64,000 bases of DNA from Planctomicrobium sp051466335 (GCF_051466335.1 NZ_CP195793.1:62001-126000), one strand, 5' to 3'; numbered from the stretch's first letter, positions 15,111 through 24,631 are shown. Notes: generated from the sequence alone by a model not told the origin. A program made the numbers and translations.

Positions 15111-17987
15111 TTAACTCCTGCTGAGGCCCATGGACGAGCCATACCCGATGGACCGTCCGATCTCCCGTTCACGCTGTTCGAGAGTGGAAAGACGTTCCCG
15201 ATGATTCTCCACTCGGTCGCGGAACCACGACACAAACCGTTCTCGCACGGACTGCCGGGAAGTTCGTTCGTACTCCCACGTCCGTTCCGGTTCGTGGGAC
15301 TGTTCGGTTTCCGGTGCTTTCACCAGTTCCGTGGCGGAAAGCTGTTCGCCGGAGCGTTCGATCGCCCGGCGGATACGGGCTTTGTTGTCGACGTAGATCG
15401 CGACGTCTTCGCTTCCGCGTGAGACCGTGACGTAAAACTGTTTGGCATTGATCGCGGGGAGGGAGTCGGAACCCATCGCGGCAATCGCAATGTTGCGGTC
15501 TTTCCCCTGACTGGCATGACTGGTGATGACATACCCCAGATCCAGATGCCCATAGTCCCGATGAACCGTCATGCCACTTTTCAGGATCAGATGCCCTTCG
15601 GGATCGATTTCCTTGATCTCATCCAGCCGACCGTTCGCAATCCGCCGCTGGCTGTCGTGGGCCGTGCCTCCCAGCGTGAACCGCACCTGATCACCGACGG
15701 AGAGGTTCAGTTCTGTTTCGCGGTAGACTTCAAACCGGTCCGCAACATCGGCCGGAAGGAATTTTCGATCCGTGCTGTTGAGTGACGTCAGTTCCACACG
15801 GCCATCGAACACCCCAGCCACCCGCCAGCGTTCGCCCCGGTTGAACCCACCGACTACGTTCTGATGAAACTGAACGACGAGATCCTTTTGATCGAGATAG
15901 GTGACCGGTTCCCCCTTCTGAGCTTCGGAGAGGTTGAGCGACACCAGTTGCTTCACCGCCTGTTCATCCTCGCTCAACACCCCTCGTTGCCGCAGGCCAT
16001 CGCGGATCTGGGCGGTCACTTCCCTCCCTTCCTTGTGCGTGGGAGCAACGACCAGCGTCGATTTCCCCTGATCACGGGCGGCCAGAGCCTGTTCAGCAGC
16101 CATCGTGGGCAACTGGTCCGGCGATACTTCTTTGATCTTTCCAAGCTGGTCGAGCAGATCGAACCCGGCCAGCAGGCCGGTCTTGCCGGTTTGTTGATCG
16201 ACTTCATGCCCCTGGCTGATCAGCTTCACCGCCTGCTGATAATCCCCTTTCTGACGCTGAATGGTTTCCACCCGGGCAATGTTCAGTCCCGCTTCTTTCT
16301 CCAGCAATCGCAACGCTTCGCCACGACGGGGAGAAGCATGCTGCCGGGTGTCCCCTGAAAGAATCACGCGGGCGTTCTGGTCTTTCGCGATCCGGAACAG
16401 CGTACACATCGATCGCAGATCGAGGAGTCCGGCTTCATCGATCCAGAGCACCTGATTTTTCACGAGCTTCTGCAGGTTCTCGTTTCGAAGCAGATGCTCG
16501 ACCGTCTGGGCATGCTGGAACCCTTTCTCCTGCAGCACGTCCCGGGCGCCTGTGGAGGGAGCGAACACATGCACCACGTTCCCGTTGCTCCAGATCGCAT
16601 CGACGGCCTCCTGCATCAGGGACGTTTTGCCGGTTCCGGCCCCACCCGTGATCGCGGTGACGGTATCACGGGACGTCAACACATGTCGGACAGCGTCTTT
16701 CTGCTGCTCGTTGAGCCAGTCCCGGGAGAACTCGTATTCCCGGTGTCCGATCGCTTTCCGGGTTCCTCTCCCATCCCGAGCAAACCCGATCATCTCCTGC
16801 TCAGCGGTGAGAATTTCCTTTGTTGTGACCAGTTCCCGGTCGGCTCCCTCCACGTTCCGCTTCCGCTGGATCACCTGCAACTTGTCGAACGCCTGCTCCA
16901 TCTGTTCGGGAGAAATGGTCACTCCCTGTTCGAGAGCAGTCCCAATGACCTGATGCCGCTCCACGGTCGATTGCCGGAACAGGTGGTGTTCCAGAGCAAA
17001 CGTCAACGACTTCTCCGCGAGTTGGTGCTCATTGACCTGCTCTCGGGAAAATCCTTTTCCTACCAGCCCCCCGAATGTCTCCCGCTCCTGATCACTCAGA
17101 CGGGAGAGCCATTCGTTCCGCAGCTGATCGATCGATGTTCCCGCATCCTTCTTCTCGCGGGTCTTCTTGCCGAGCCGCCCTTTTTCAGCGGCGTTGGTGA
17201 TCCCGTGCAGCTGGGCATGTTCCTCGATCTGTTCCGTCCGGCGGCTGAACTTTTCGATGGTCTCCCGCGTGATCCCGGAAATCTCCCAGCCCGACTTCAG
17301 ACGACCACTCTGGCTAAACTGGGTCCGTTCGACGCGATACCCCAGTTCCCGTTCCAGCGTCCGGGCGAGTCTCGCTTCGAACTTCGCCTGTAAACTGGGA
17401 CGTTGCCGGATGATCTCCTCGAACTCTCCGGCGTAATGTTTGCCATCCTGTTCGGTCCAGTTGATCACGAACGCATGGATATGCAGATGCGGATCGGGTT
17501 TCCCTTCGACGGGTCGCGACGTCTTGTGCAGGAAGTCGGCATAGATCAGTTTGCCGGTTTTTGTCCGGTCGCTGGTGTTGGCCCGGCCATTGTCCCGCAC
17601 CCGCCGCATCATCAGCGGTTCGACGTCGCGCTGCATCGTCTCATGGACGGCCTTCTTCAAAGCACCCACGATCCGTTCATCCTCCAGAATTCCCCAGGCG
17701 AGGGAGACCGACTTGGGAACGGAGAACGTCAGATCGACGCCGGGCCTTCGATCGGCCCGGTTGCGTTGTGTCAGATTGACACCAGTGACCGGATGTTTTC
17801 CGGCGAGGAGGGAAGCAAACTGTTCCCGCGTGACGGCCGTGCCCTGATCCAGTCCGAGTAGCTTGGCCCCCTGACCATGCCACTGCCCGCCCACTTCCTG
17901 ACCGAGGTAATAGTCCCCCTGTGTCAGGACGGTTTCGAAGTATTGCCGGGTGGCAGCGACGTTGGTGCCCTGTGTGGCCATCAGCAT
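15111..17987 (-). CDS. traI: TraI-type MobF relaxase-helicase (958 aa)
   Basis: Conjugative relaxase with a fused RecD-like helicase. Start at 17987 (GGGAGG upstream) gives MLMATQGTNVAATRQYFE. Tyr16 and Tyr26/27 are candidate nicking residues, and the three-His site is DPHLHIHAF (His167, 169, 171), with DLTFSVPKSVSLAW ahead of it as in MobF enzymes. The helicase part has Walker A ITGGAGTGKTS (around residue 443), motif II LWIDEAGLL, motif III VILSGDTRQHA and the late motif VITSHASQGKD before YVTVSRG. The C-terminus is charged helix. It is of a different class from the MobA at 7.4 kb, so the element has two transfer origins in principle. No type IV secretion genes are in view. Confidence 0.93.
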   Translation of the reverse strand: MLMATQGTNVAATRQYFETVLTQGDYYLGQEVGGQWHGQGAKLLGLDQGTAVTREQFASLLAGKHPVTGVNLTQRNRADRRPGVDLTFSVPKSVSLAWGILEDERIVGALKKAVHETMQRDVEPLMMRRVRDNGRANTSDRTKTGKLIYADFLHKTSRPVEGKPDPHLHIHAFVINWTEQDGKHYAGEFEEIIRQRPSLQAKFEARLARTLERELGYRVERTQFSQSGRLKSGWEISGITRETIEKFSRRTEQIEEHAQLHGITNAAEKGRLGKKTREKKDAGTSIDQLRNEWLSRLSDQERETFGGLVGKGFSREQVNEHQLAEKSLTFALEHHLFRQSTVERHQVIGTALEQGVTISPEQMEQAFDKLQVIQRKRNVEGADRELVTTKEILTAEQEMIGFARDGRGTRKAIGHREYEFSRDWLNEQQKDAVRHVLTSRDTVTAITGGAGTGKTSLMQEAVDAIWSNGNVVHVFAPSTGARDVLQEKGFQHAQTVEHLLRNENLQKLVKNQVLWIDEAGLLDLRSMCTLFRIAKDQNARVILSGDTRQHASPRRGEALRLLEKEAGLNIARVETIQRQKGDYQQAVKLISQGHEVDQQTGKTGLLAGFDLLDQLGKIKEVSPDQLPTMAAEQALAARDQGKSTLVVAPTHKEGREVTAQIRDGLRQRGVLSEDEQAVKQLVSLNLSEAQKGEPVTYLDQKDLVVQFHQNVVGGFNRGERWRVAGVFDGRVELTSLNSTDRKFLPADVADRFEVYRETELNLSVGDQVRFTLGGTAHDSQRRIANGRLDEIKEIDPEGHLILKSGMTVHRDYGHLDLGYVITSHASQGKDRNIAIAAMGSDSLPAINAKQFYVTVSRGSEDVAIYVDNKARIRRAIERSGEQLSATELVKAPETEQSHEPERTWEYERTSRQSVRERFVSWFRDRVENHRERLSTLEQREREIGRSIGYGSSMGLSRS

Positions 17988-18131
17988 GAAAGGGGCCTCC
18001 CACCGGAAGACGAAGGCGGATACGAATGTCTGATCCGCGATGCAGAAAGAGGAGTCTGAGCAGGCAATCTCATGAACCGTAGGCGCGACCAGGAGTGAGG
18101 TCAATTGGGGGTCTGAAAAACAGAAATACTC

Positions 18132-18242
18132 AGATAGGCTTGTCTCCTATGCAGTGCATAGGCCGGTTCAAGAGTGAACCTATCACAGCCCCCCGGCAAC
18201 CCGATTCGCAATGGTTGCAACGGTTCATCCACAGGGAATCGG
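18132..18242. other. Candidate oriT for the MobF relaxase
   Basis: Cluster of inverted repeats: CCTATGC-AGT-GCATAGG (18146-18162, perfect), overlapping ATAGG/CCTAT (from 18134), GGTTCA-AGAG-TGAACC (18165-18180, perfect), and CCGATTC with GAATCGG (18201-18207 and 18236-18242). Position 145-255 nt upstream of the traI start and repeat density fit an origin of transfer. The nick site is not identified. Confidence 0.5.
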
Positions 18243-18303
18243 ATCGCTGGTTGAGTGCAGGGAATGACGCTCCACGGAGCGAATAACGAGCGTATGCAGC
18301 GTC

Positions 18304-18321
18304 CGTCCCAAATTTGGGACG
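18304..18321. repeat. 18-bp palindrome, copy 4
   Basis: CGTCCCAAATTTGGGACG, directly abutting the nested stem-loop at 18324. Confidence 0.85.
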
Positions 18322-18323
18322 GT

Positions 18324-18374
18324 GAAGAATGAAGCCCATCGTGTGGCCACTGAGAGCCACTTTTTTCATTCTTC
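18324..18374. terminator. Nested stem-loop with T-run
   Basis: An outer perfect 10-bp stem (GAAGAATGAA at 18324-18333 with TTCATTCTTC at 18365-18374) encloses an inner hairpin GTGGC...GCCAC (18343-18360) followed by TTTTTT. It could be a plus-strand terminator or a structured regulatory RNA ahead of the gene at 18438. No plus-strand gene ends just upstream, which makes the terminator role odd. Confidence 0.45.
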
Positions 18375-18437
18375 TTGGCAGCAGGATCGACGCGGTGATA
18401 TCCTCAAAATGCACGAATAACGATGAGGGAACTGCCC

Positions 18438-18656
18438 ATGATGATCGAATTACAGACCGATCGAGACGTCAAATCCCAGGCCATTGCTGCCGGGTTTGCC
18501 ACGGTGGAAGACTATTTAATGACGTTACTGGACCGGGACGCTGAGCGCATCGCGATTCAGGCTGGGCTGGATGACATCGCTGCCGGGCGGATGCATCCTT
18601 GGGAAGAAGTCAACGCTGAAATCCGCCGCGAATTCGGTTTTGATCCCCGGACGTGA
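18438..18656 (+). CDS. CopG/RelB-like orphan antitoxin (72 aa)
   Basis: MMIELQTDRDVKSQAIAAGF, then ATVEDYLMTLLDRD, then IQAGLDDIAAGRMHPWEEVN: a short strand and helices followed by the common antitoxin tail (GLDDIAAGRxxPWEE), which normally ends just before a ParE/RelE toxin. The next gene downstream is on the other strand, so no toxin is present. GAGGGAACTGCCC precedes the ATG at 18438; the second Met is equally possible. Confidence 0.7.
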   Translation: MMIELQTDRDVKSQAIAAGFATVEDYLMTLLDRDAERIAIQAGLDDIAAGRMHPWEEVNAEIRREFGFDPRT

Positions 18657-18726
18657 ATTTTTGCGTCCTGATCACTCACTCGGAGAAACACGATCTCCCC
18701 TGCAGTAAATCGTGGTAATTCGGTTC

Positions 18727-18954
18727 TCAATTCCTGACAGCTCGCTCAATCAGCTCCCGCAGCAGTTCCGCAATCGGAACATCCTGCTGAAAACAGTGCA
18801 GCTTGAGCCGCTTATGCAATTCGGGATCGAGATCGATCGTCAGGCGTTTGAGTCTGACGGGAGGTTGTTCGGCTGGAGGAAGACGGGTTTCGACCCATTG
18901 GTCGGCTGCCGGGTTCTGTTTGGGGCGAGCGGTGATGTTGATGCGTTTGCTCAT
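18727..18954 (-). CDS. ParG-like RHH partition protein, set A (75 aa)
   Basis: Small protein whose C-terminal half is a ribbon-helix-helix (VRLKRLTIDLDPELHKRLKL then QQDVPIAELLRELIERAV), behind a flexible basic N-terminus (KRINITARPKQNPAADQW). That layout matches ParG-type centromere-binding proteins, in which the tail stimulates the ParA ATPase. Its start overlaps the ParA stop by 4 nt. It is the partner of the ParA at 18951 and related in design, not closely in sequence, to the one at 58541. Confidence 0.85.
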   Translation of the reverse strand: MSKRINITARPKQNPAADQWVETRLPPAEQPPVRLKRLTIDLDPELHKRLKLHCFQQDVPIAELLRELIERAVRN

Positions 18955-19622
18955 GCGAACCTCTTCTGTGCAGTGCGACGACCGACGGTCCGTCGGCTGG
19001 GTGTGCGAATTTTTCGTAATGCAAGCAGTTCATCCACGAAGTTCCGGATCTCCTTGAACCCCTTGCGATCCTGATCGCTCGTCACGGTGTCCCCGGCAGC
19101 CAGAGATTCCGCGAACGCCACCCGTTGGGCGATATCGGCTTCCAGCAATGGCACATCCAGTTCCTTGAGCGCCCGCCGCACGTCCCGGCCAATGGCCGTC
19201 GCTCCGACCTTCCGGTTCACCATCAGGCAACATGGCAGATCCGGGTTGTACAGCTTCACAAGGTCCACGGTTTCTGCCGCAGCCCAGACATCGAGCGGGC
19301 TTGGGAGGAGGGGGATGACGACCATCTCAGCAGCCAGCAGGATCGATCGAGCCAGTTCGGCGATGCGCGGAGGGGCGTCAATGATGATCTCGTCATAATC
19401 TCTGGCGAGTAATGGAACTTCCTTGTGGATGGACGCCTTCGGCATCCCGACCACCGTGAAGGTCGGTTCTTCCCGGCAGTTCGCCCAGGCGAGCGCACTC
19501 CCCTGCGGATCGGCATCAATCAAGAGCACTCGCTGCCCGCGCCGGGTCAATTCAGCGGCGGTATGGATGGATAACGTGGTCTTACCCACGCCCCCCTTTT
19601 GATTGAGAAAAGCTGTAATCAT
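18951..19622 (-). CDS. parA: ParA partition ATPase, set A (223 aa)
   Basis: Walker-type ATPase that positions the plasmid. The deviant Walker A is FLNQKGGVGKTTL at residues 5-17, followed by LLIDADPQGSAL (Walker A') and IIIDAPPRI (Walker B). Short form without a DNA-binding N-terminus, as in ParA/ParG (type Ib) systems. The start at 19622 is where the family begins. An inverted repeat (19626-19665) directly upstream is the likely operator or centromere. Confidence 0.92.
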   Translation of the reverse strand: MITAFLNQKGGVGKTTLSIHTAAELTRRGQRVLLIDADPQGSALAWANCREEPTFTVVGMPKASIHKEVPLLARDYDEIIIDAPPRIAELARSILLAAEMVVIPLLPSPLDVWAAAETVDLVKLYNPDLPCCLMVNRKVGATAIGRDVRRALKELDVPLLEADIAQRVAFAESLAAGDTVTSDQDRKGFKEIRNFVDELLALRKIRTPSRRTVGRRTAQKRFA

Positions 19623-19625
19623 GAA

Positions 19626-19665
19626 TGTCGTGTTTCTGTGTCCCCAGTGATACGGGAACACGACA
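19626..19665. promoter_or_regulatory. Inverted repeat upstream of parA, possible operator/centromere
   Basis: TGTCGTGTT (19626-19634) and AACACGACA (19657-19665), perfect 9-bp arms, 3 nt upstream of the ParA ATG. In type Ib systems the RHH protein binds repeats in this position. It overlaps the probable promoter. Confidence 0.5.
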
Positions 19666-19758
19666 CCACGCTACACCGGTTCGCAGCCGAGCGCAAGCAC
19701 TGATTTGAGAGGCGATATGGATATCAACGAGGAGCGGAAGTGTGACGAAAGCTGATGG

Positions 19759-22700
19759 TTATTGTGCGGTCTGCGATTCCAGCTTGCGCAGGCGGGATTC
19801 AAGATCCGTATTCTGATCCTGTAATTGATTAATCGTTTTCTGCTGGGACTGGACATCGGTCTCCAGCTGTTCGATGGTCTGCTGCTGTTCCTGCATGGCC
19901 CGGATGAGAGGAGGGACCAAGCCGATATAGTTGACAGATTTGGTACGCAACTCATCCGGTGCGGTTTTCACCAGTTCCGGAAAGATCTCTTCAAGTTCCT
20001 GCGCCATCACGCCGAACTTCGTCTGGTTGTGCTTGTCGTCGATCATCACGAAGCTGTAGGTCTGCACCCGGCTCAACAGGTCCAGCATGGGACCACGCTC
20101 AGACAGGGGATGAATATCCTTCTTCAAACGCCGATCGGAGACGTCGGTGATATCGCCCGTATAAGCAATGTCACCGACCACATCCAGCGCCACGGACGGG
20201 GTGGATTTGCCGATGGCCAGAGAACCGGCCGAGGAAAACGCGGCCAGAACGGCTCCGCTGCTGCCCTGCCATTCGGTCAGGTTGGCGGTTTGCGATGCCG
20301 CGCCTTTGACGATTTGGCCAATCGGGGCTGCAGAAGTGGCGTTGATTTGCAACATGCCTCCGGGTGTCTCTATTGATCCAATCCCCACTCGTCCTCCATC
20401 CGGAGCAAGCTGGATGTGATAGCCTGTATAAGGACGGAGGATCGTGGCCTGATTAAAACCTCCTCTGAACAGTATGGTATTGGCGTTAGAAGACTCCAAA
20501 ATAATATTCTGTGATCTGCCAATGTTTAACGTGCCTGGCACACTGAGAGAGAGTGACCCTGAAATTCCTTCAATGCGATGGGCAAGCACGGAGTAGCCGG
20601 GAAAGAGCACCCGTCCAGAATGAATGTTGAGATCGGCAGGAGTCCCAATGGGATTGGTAAAGTAAAATCTCGTGTGCGCATTGTTTGTTGCATCTCGCAA
20701 TCTCAGGACGTCATCTCCACCCACCGTGGCATCAATCTGCAGTCTGGCACCAGGCGAAACGGTGTTGATTCCCACTCGTGAAACTGCCGAATTGAAGACA
20801 AAACCCGATGCGGCGTTAAGCGATCCGGAATCGTTGAACAGAACTTGTTGATTGCTGCCCGGCGCAGCGAACGCTCCCATTCCACTCGCCGGGTTGAAGC
20901 AGTTGTTGCCGTCGCTGTCACAATAGGCCGTCGCGCCAATCGGACCTTCGACATCAAGCTTGAGCACCTGTGCGCCCGTGCTGGCCGGGTTTGCTGTACC
21001 GATGCCGACCTGCCCGTAATCGTTGATGATCATTTTCGTGGTCAGGGTCTGCAGCGTCGTGCCGGAAGATTCTGCATCTGAGGTCTGGAAGAAAATCGAA
21101 CCGCCGCGTGCAATCCCCGTTGCAGCGCCGCCAGCAAACGTGATGCTTCCTCCATTCCGATTACTGTTCGCTGCATTGGGACCTCTGAGGATGCTACCGC
21201 CTTTACCCGCGTCAGTTGCTCCTTCATACTCCCCCAGAACGACGCCATGTGTTCCGGGATTCATCTGAATTCTCTGTCCCCAGCCGTTAATAACCATCCC
21301 ATAGCCGTTTGACGCAAGAAGATTCAATGCAAAGCTGGAGCCGGGCGACAGATAGGTTCGATATTGATCTCCTGCTCCGCCATTGCGGAAATAAAGCGAT
21401 CCTGTCCCGATCGCCCCCAAGACTTCAAGCTTCACATTCGGCGTCGCTGTTCCAATCCCCACATTTCCCGCGCTCGTGAAAACAAACGTCCCTACGCCCG
21501 TCAACGCCGAAGAATTGTTGAACTGAACCGCCCCTTCCGGCCCTGCCGCCGCAACGCCGCTGGCGGGGTTGAAGCAGTGATTTCCATTGACATCACAATA
21601 AGCCGCTGCCCCGACTTTGCCATCCTTACCCACACGAGCCAAAGTCGTGCTGTCACTGTCCCACCACTCGGTCAGATGGGCTGATTGGGACGTCGTCCCC
21701 TGGATGATCAAGCCTTTTGCTCCGTGACTGGCAGCATTGATGTGCAGCATCCCGTCCGGAGCTGAAGTACGAATTCCCAGCCGACCGCCGTTGGTTAATC
21801 GAAGTTTCTCGGTTGCTGGCGTTCCCGTACGAAAAACAATGCTGTAGTCGTCAAATGCACCAATTGTAAACTCGCTGACAGTGGGGGCCGAGTAAAGACG
21901 GACGATGTTGTCCCCCGAGCGTCTGAAGGCAATTCCCTGCGTGAAGGCTCCCGAATGGTCGATCAAGATGTTCCCACCGAGATTTGATCCATTATTGCTG
22001 ATTCTCAAATTTCCTGCACTCACATGCAGCTTTTCAATCGGGGTTGCGGTCCCGATCCCCACCCACCCTGCGCTTGTATAAACAAAACTCGCATTCCCTG
22101 CCAGCGCCGACGAATTATTGAACTGGATCGCTCCCTCCGGACCAGCCGCCGCAGCGCCACCGCCCGGAGTGAAGCAGTGATTGCCGTCGCTATCGCAATA
22201 GGCCGTCGCGCCAACTGGGCCTTCGACATCGAGCTTGAGCACCTGCGCCCCTGTTGATGACGGGTTGGCTGTGCCAATGCCCACCTGACCATCGGGTGTG
22301 ATGATCATCTTGGTGCTGAGATCGCGCAGGGTTGTGCCACTAGCGCCAACATCCGATGTCTGAAACACGATCGACCCGCCCCGCGCATTACCAGTGCCGC
22401 GCCCACCGGCGATACTCAGGCTGGCTCCGGCGATGTCGGTTCCCTCACCACCAGTCGCGTTGATGATGAAATCTGTCGGCTCCGCCACTGTGACCGGCCC
22501 GAAATAGGCGGATCGCAAGCCATGAGGCCTGTGTTTTCCCCCCAGAACCAGCTGATTCGACGCAGTCGCTTCAGCCTGATAGCCAATAACAACTGAACCA
22601 GCATAATTAACTTTACTGTTGCGGCCGATTACGATCGCATTATCCGTCAGCGCACTGGTTCCTTGCCCGCCGATCGCAATACTGCCTGTATTCACAGCAG

Positions 22701-24306
22701 TGCCTTGACCGAGCGCAACCCCACCATAAGCGTTTGCCTTTGCACCGTTACCGATAGCGACATTATTGCCACCGCCTTGATTCAGTGTTAAAGCACCAAA
22801 GCCAATCGCGATAGAACTTGATCCTGAAGTCGATGCATTTCGACCAATGGAAACGGAGTTGCCTGAATTCGTAACAGCGCCAATACCCAAGGCGACATTG
22901 TTCGACCCGCTGATAAAAAGGAATTTATGCCCACCGACGCGCAAAACATCAGATTCGTTGGCGAAATTGACATGACCGCCGGTATTGATGTTCCCCTCGC
23001 TCGTGTAAATGAAATTCGCATCTCCCATCAGCGCCGACGAATTATTGAACTGGATCGCTCCTTCCGGCCCGGCGGCGGCAACGCCGCTGGCGGGGTTGAA
23101 ACAATTTGAGCCGGAGGTGTCGCAATAGGCGGGAGCCGCAATTCCACCCGACGCATTGACGAACGCCAGGGCTGCGCCGTTGCTGTCCTGCCATTCAGTG
23201 AAATTCGCACTCTGCGGCGTTTTCCCCCTGATCACCAGACCGGGCTGCGAACCAGCAGAGGTCATGTTGATCTCCAGTTTTGCTTCCGGTGTCTCCGTCC
23301 CGATGCCGACAAAGCCTTCATGATTGATCCGCATCGAAGTCCCACCAGCGCTCTTCACCACAAACGCCAAGCTCCTCGGAGCATGGATGGAAAACGCACC
23401 ACCTGAAGCGGCCACCAGTGAGGAATAAGACGGATTCGTGCCGACCCGATTAATCTCGACGATCGCATCGGAACTCGAATAGAACTCACTAATCGCTCCT
23501 TCCCGACCTTCGACAAATAATGTTTTGGTTGTCGAGTACGGGCCGGCCCTCATCGTAACCGTGCCATTCACTCCAATTGTCACATACTTCACAAACTGGC
23601 TGAAGCTGTTTCGGGTGCTGAAAGAGATCTCAGCTCCGTTGCCAGCTCCCGATCGATCGAACGAAATTTCCGCTGCCGGTAACGTTGGATTGTATGCAGT
23701 ATTTCTGACGGCAATTGAAGCGACCGCAGCCGGTCCTCCCATTAAAATCAGTTTCGCTGCATTCGAAGGAGCTTGGACATGTAAATCACCTTGTGGAGAC
23801 GCCGTTCCAATTCCGACCCGTCCCATGCTCGAATAGACAAAGCTGGAATTTCCCGATAGTGAACTCGAACTGTTGAACTGGATCGCCCCTTCCGGTCCAG
23901 CAGCCACCGCAGAACCAGCAATCCACTTCCATGTGATGCCGTCACACATCTCGATGGTCTGCTGAGTATCGTTCCACCGCAGTCCCCCCTTGCGGTCGGC
24001 ATCGCAATCCAGACCGGTCGTTTCTCCGACGATCAGCTCACCGCCAACATGCAGTGGGGCTTTGGGGGAATCCTGTTTCACCCCCAGATTGGCGTTGGCG
24101 TCGCTTTCATAGATCCGGCTCCAGATGCCGCTCTGACAGGTGAGCAAAAATCCTTTGCCGCCGGTTTCGGTGCCACCGGAACGACCAATTGCATTGTCCG
24201 GGGAGCAGGCATCTCCCGGCTGTTCCTGTGCCCATGCTGGCAGGGTGAACGTGAGGGCCGCTGCCAGAACGAGCCATGTCCGCTGGCTGCGTCGTCGATT
24301 ACTCAT
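19759..24306 (-). CDS. Exported fibre with YadA-like heads and S74 chaperone domain, copy A (1515 aa)
   Basis: Start at 24306 gives a signal peptide (RRRSQRTWLVLAAALTF..., predicted cut after AWA, residue 26). The body has about five repeated modules, each beginning AAAGPEGAIQFNNSSAL and running into VGIGTATP, usually after a Cys-containing AYCDSDGNHCFxP linker. Residues ~500-620 contain YadA-type head repeats (SIAIGFGAL, NVAIGNGAKA, GVALGQGTA). The C-terminus is a Peptidase_S74 intramolecular chaperone: VSDRRLKKDIH has the Ser and the Lys five residues later that form the self-cleaving dyad, then FGVMAQELEEIFPEL and a terminal coiled coil. In phage fibres this domain trimerises the stalk and cuts itself off. 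Here it is on an exported plasmid protein, probably a surface adhesin. Its start overlaps the upstream small membrane-protein gene by 8 nt. Confidence 0.9.
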   Translation of the reverse strand: MSNRRRSQRTWLVLAAALTFTLPAWAQEQPGDACSPDNAIGRSGGTETGGKGFLLTCQSGIWSRIYESDANANLGVKQDSPKAPLHVGGELIVGETTGLDCDADRKGGLRWNDTQQTIEMCDGITWKWIAGSAVAAGPEGAIQFNSSSSLSGNSSFVYSSMGRVGIGTASPQGDLHVQAPSNAAKLILMGGPAAVASIAVRNTAYNPTLPAAEISFDRSGAGNGAEISFSTRNSFSQFVKYVTIGVNGTVTMRAGPYSTTKTLFVEGREGAISEFYSSSDAIVEINRVGTNPSYSSLVAASGGAFSIHAPRSLAFVVKSAGGTSMRINHEGFVGIGTETPEAKLEINMTSAGSQPGLVIRGKTPQSANFTEWQDSNGAALAFVNASGGIAAPAYCDTSGSNCFNPASGVAAAGPEGAIQFNNSSALMGDANFIYTSEGNINTGGHVNFANESDVLRVGGHKFLFISGSNNVALGIGAVTNSGNSVSIGRNASTSGSSSIAIGFGALTLNQGGGNNVAIGNGAKANAYGGVALGQGTAVNTGSIAIGGQGTSALTDNAIVIGRNSKVNYAGSVVIGYQAEATASNQLVLGGKHRPHGLRSAYFGPVTVAEPTDFIINATGGEGTDIAGASLSIAGGRGTGNARGGSIVFQTSDVGASGTTLRDLSTKMIITPDGQVGIGTANPSSTGAQVLKLDVEGPVGATAYCDSDGNHCFTPGGGAAAAGPEGAIQFNNSSALAGNASFVYTSAGWVGIGTATPIEKLHVSAGNLRISNNGSNLGGNILIDHSGAFTQGIAFRRSGDNIVRLYSAPTVSEFTIGAFDDYSIVFRTGTPATEKLRLTNGGRLGIRTSAPDGMLHINAASHGAKGLIIQGTTSQSAHLTEWWDSDSTTLARVGKDGKVGAAAYCDVNGNHCFNPASGVAAAGPEGAVQFNNSSALTGVGTFVFTSAGNVGIGTATPNVKLEVLGAIGTGSLYFRNGGAGDQYRTYLSPGSSFALNLLASNGYGMVINGWGQRIQMNPGTHGVVLGEYEGATDAGKGGSILRGPNAANSNRNGGSITFAGGAATGIARGGSIFFQTSDAESSGTTLQTLTTKMIINDYGQVGIGTANPASTGAQVLKLDVEGPIGATAYCDSDGNNCFNPASGMGAFAAPGSNQQVLFNDSGSLNAASGFVFNSAVSRVGINTVSPGARLQIDATVGGDDVLRLRDATNNAHTRFYFTNPIGTPADLNIHSGRVLFPGYSVLAHRIEGISGSLSLSVPGTLNIGRSQNIILESSNANTILFRGGFNQATILRPYTGYHIQLAPDGGRVGIGSIETPGGMLQINATSAAPIGQIVKGAASQTANLTEWQGSSGAVLAAFSSAGSLAIGKSTPSVALDVVGDIAYTGDITDVSDRRLKKDIHPLSERGPMLDLLSRVQTYSFVMIDDKHNQTKFGVMAQELEEIFPELVKTAPDELRTKSVNYIGLVPPLIRAMQEQQQTIEQLETDVQSQQKTINQLQDQNTDLESRLRKLESQTAQ

Positions 24307-24631
24307 CCTGAGGCCCCGAAGAATGAGAAGGATGTTCAAGGCGTGCGCGGGCCAGTTCCTCACCCAGATCAATGCTCAGGCCACCGTACCGGACATTGTT
24401 GGCGATGGTGAGACCGTCCCTGTCAATGAGGGCCACTGGCTCGCCGTTGACGATGAACCGGATCGTGCCCGTCTGCGGATCGACATCAATCCGTGTGGTC
24501 TCACTTGATCCCGCATTGAATGGTTGTTGTGCGGAGTGTCCGAAGGAGAACAGCCCCCACCCCAATGCGATGCCTCCAATCAAAAAACCTGTCGAGATCA
24601 GTAATTGCCGTGTGGTTGCGGTGTTCGCCAT
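24299..24631 (-). CDS. Small membrane protein coupled to the fibre gene (110 aa)
   Basis: Start at 24631 (AGGAGAGG upstream). A short cytoplasmic N-terminus, one membrane span (LLISTGFLIGGIALGWGLFSF, shortened), then a ~70-residue soluble domain with strands TIRFIVNGEPVALIDRDG and VRYGGLSIDL. Its stop overlaps the fibre start by 8 nt, so the pair is translationally coupled. It may anchor, chaperone or present the fibre. There is no counterpart beside the second fibre copy at 59.7-62.3 kb. No family recognised. Confidence 0.75.
   Translation of the reverse strand: MANTATTRQLLISTGFLIGGIALGWGLFSFGHSAQQPFNAGSSETTRIDVDPQTGTIRFIVNGEPVALIDRDGLTIANNVRYGGLSIDLGEELARARLEHPSHSSGPQDE

Larger units (their letters stand above)
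17988..18437. other. Structured intergenic region upstream of traI
   Basis: 450 nt lacking a supported gene. It contains several inverted repeats (18146-18242), a copy of the 18-bp palindrome and a nested stem-loop. Since MobF origins of transfer lie next to traI, this is the likely oriT region. Confidence 0.55.

Noticed and set aside
16494..17393. A 299-codon plus-strand frame inside traI
   Set aside because: Antisense to conserved relaxase and helicase sequence; composition is Pro/Leu/Arg-rich with no recognisable domain.
19626..19665. CRISPR-like or tandem repeat array near partition genes
   Set aside because: Only one inverted repeat is present, with no regularly spaced direct repeats. 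No CRISPR array was seen anywhere in the window.
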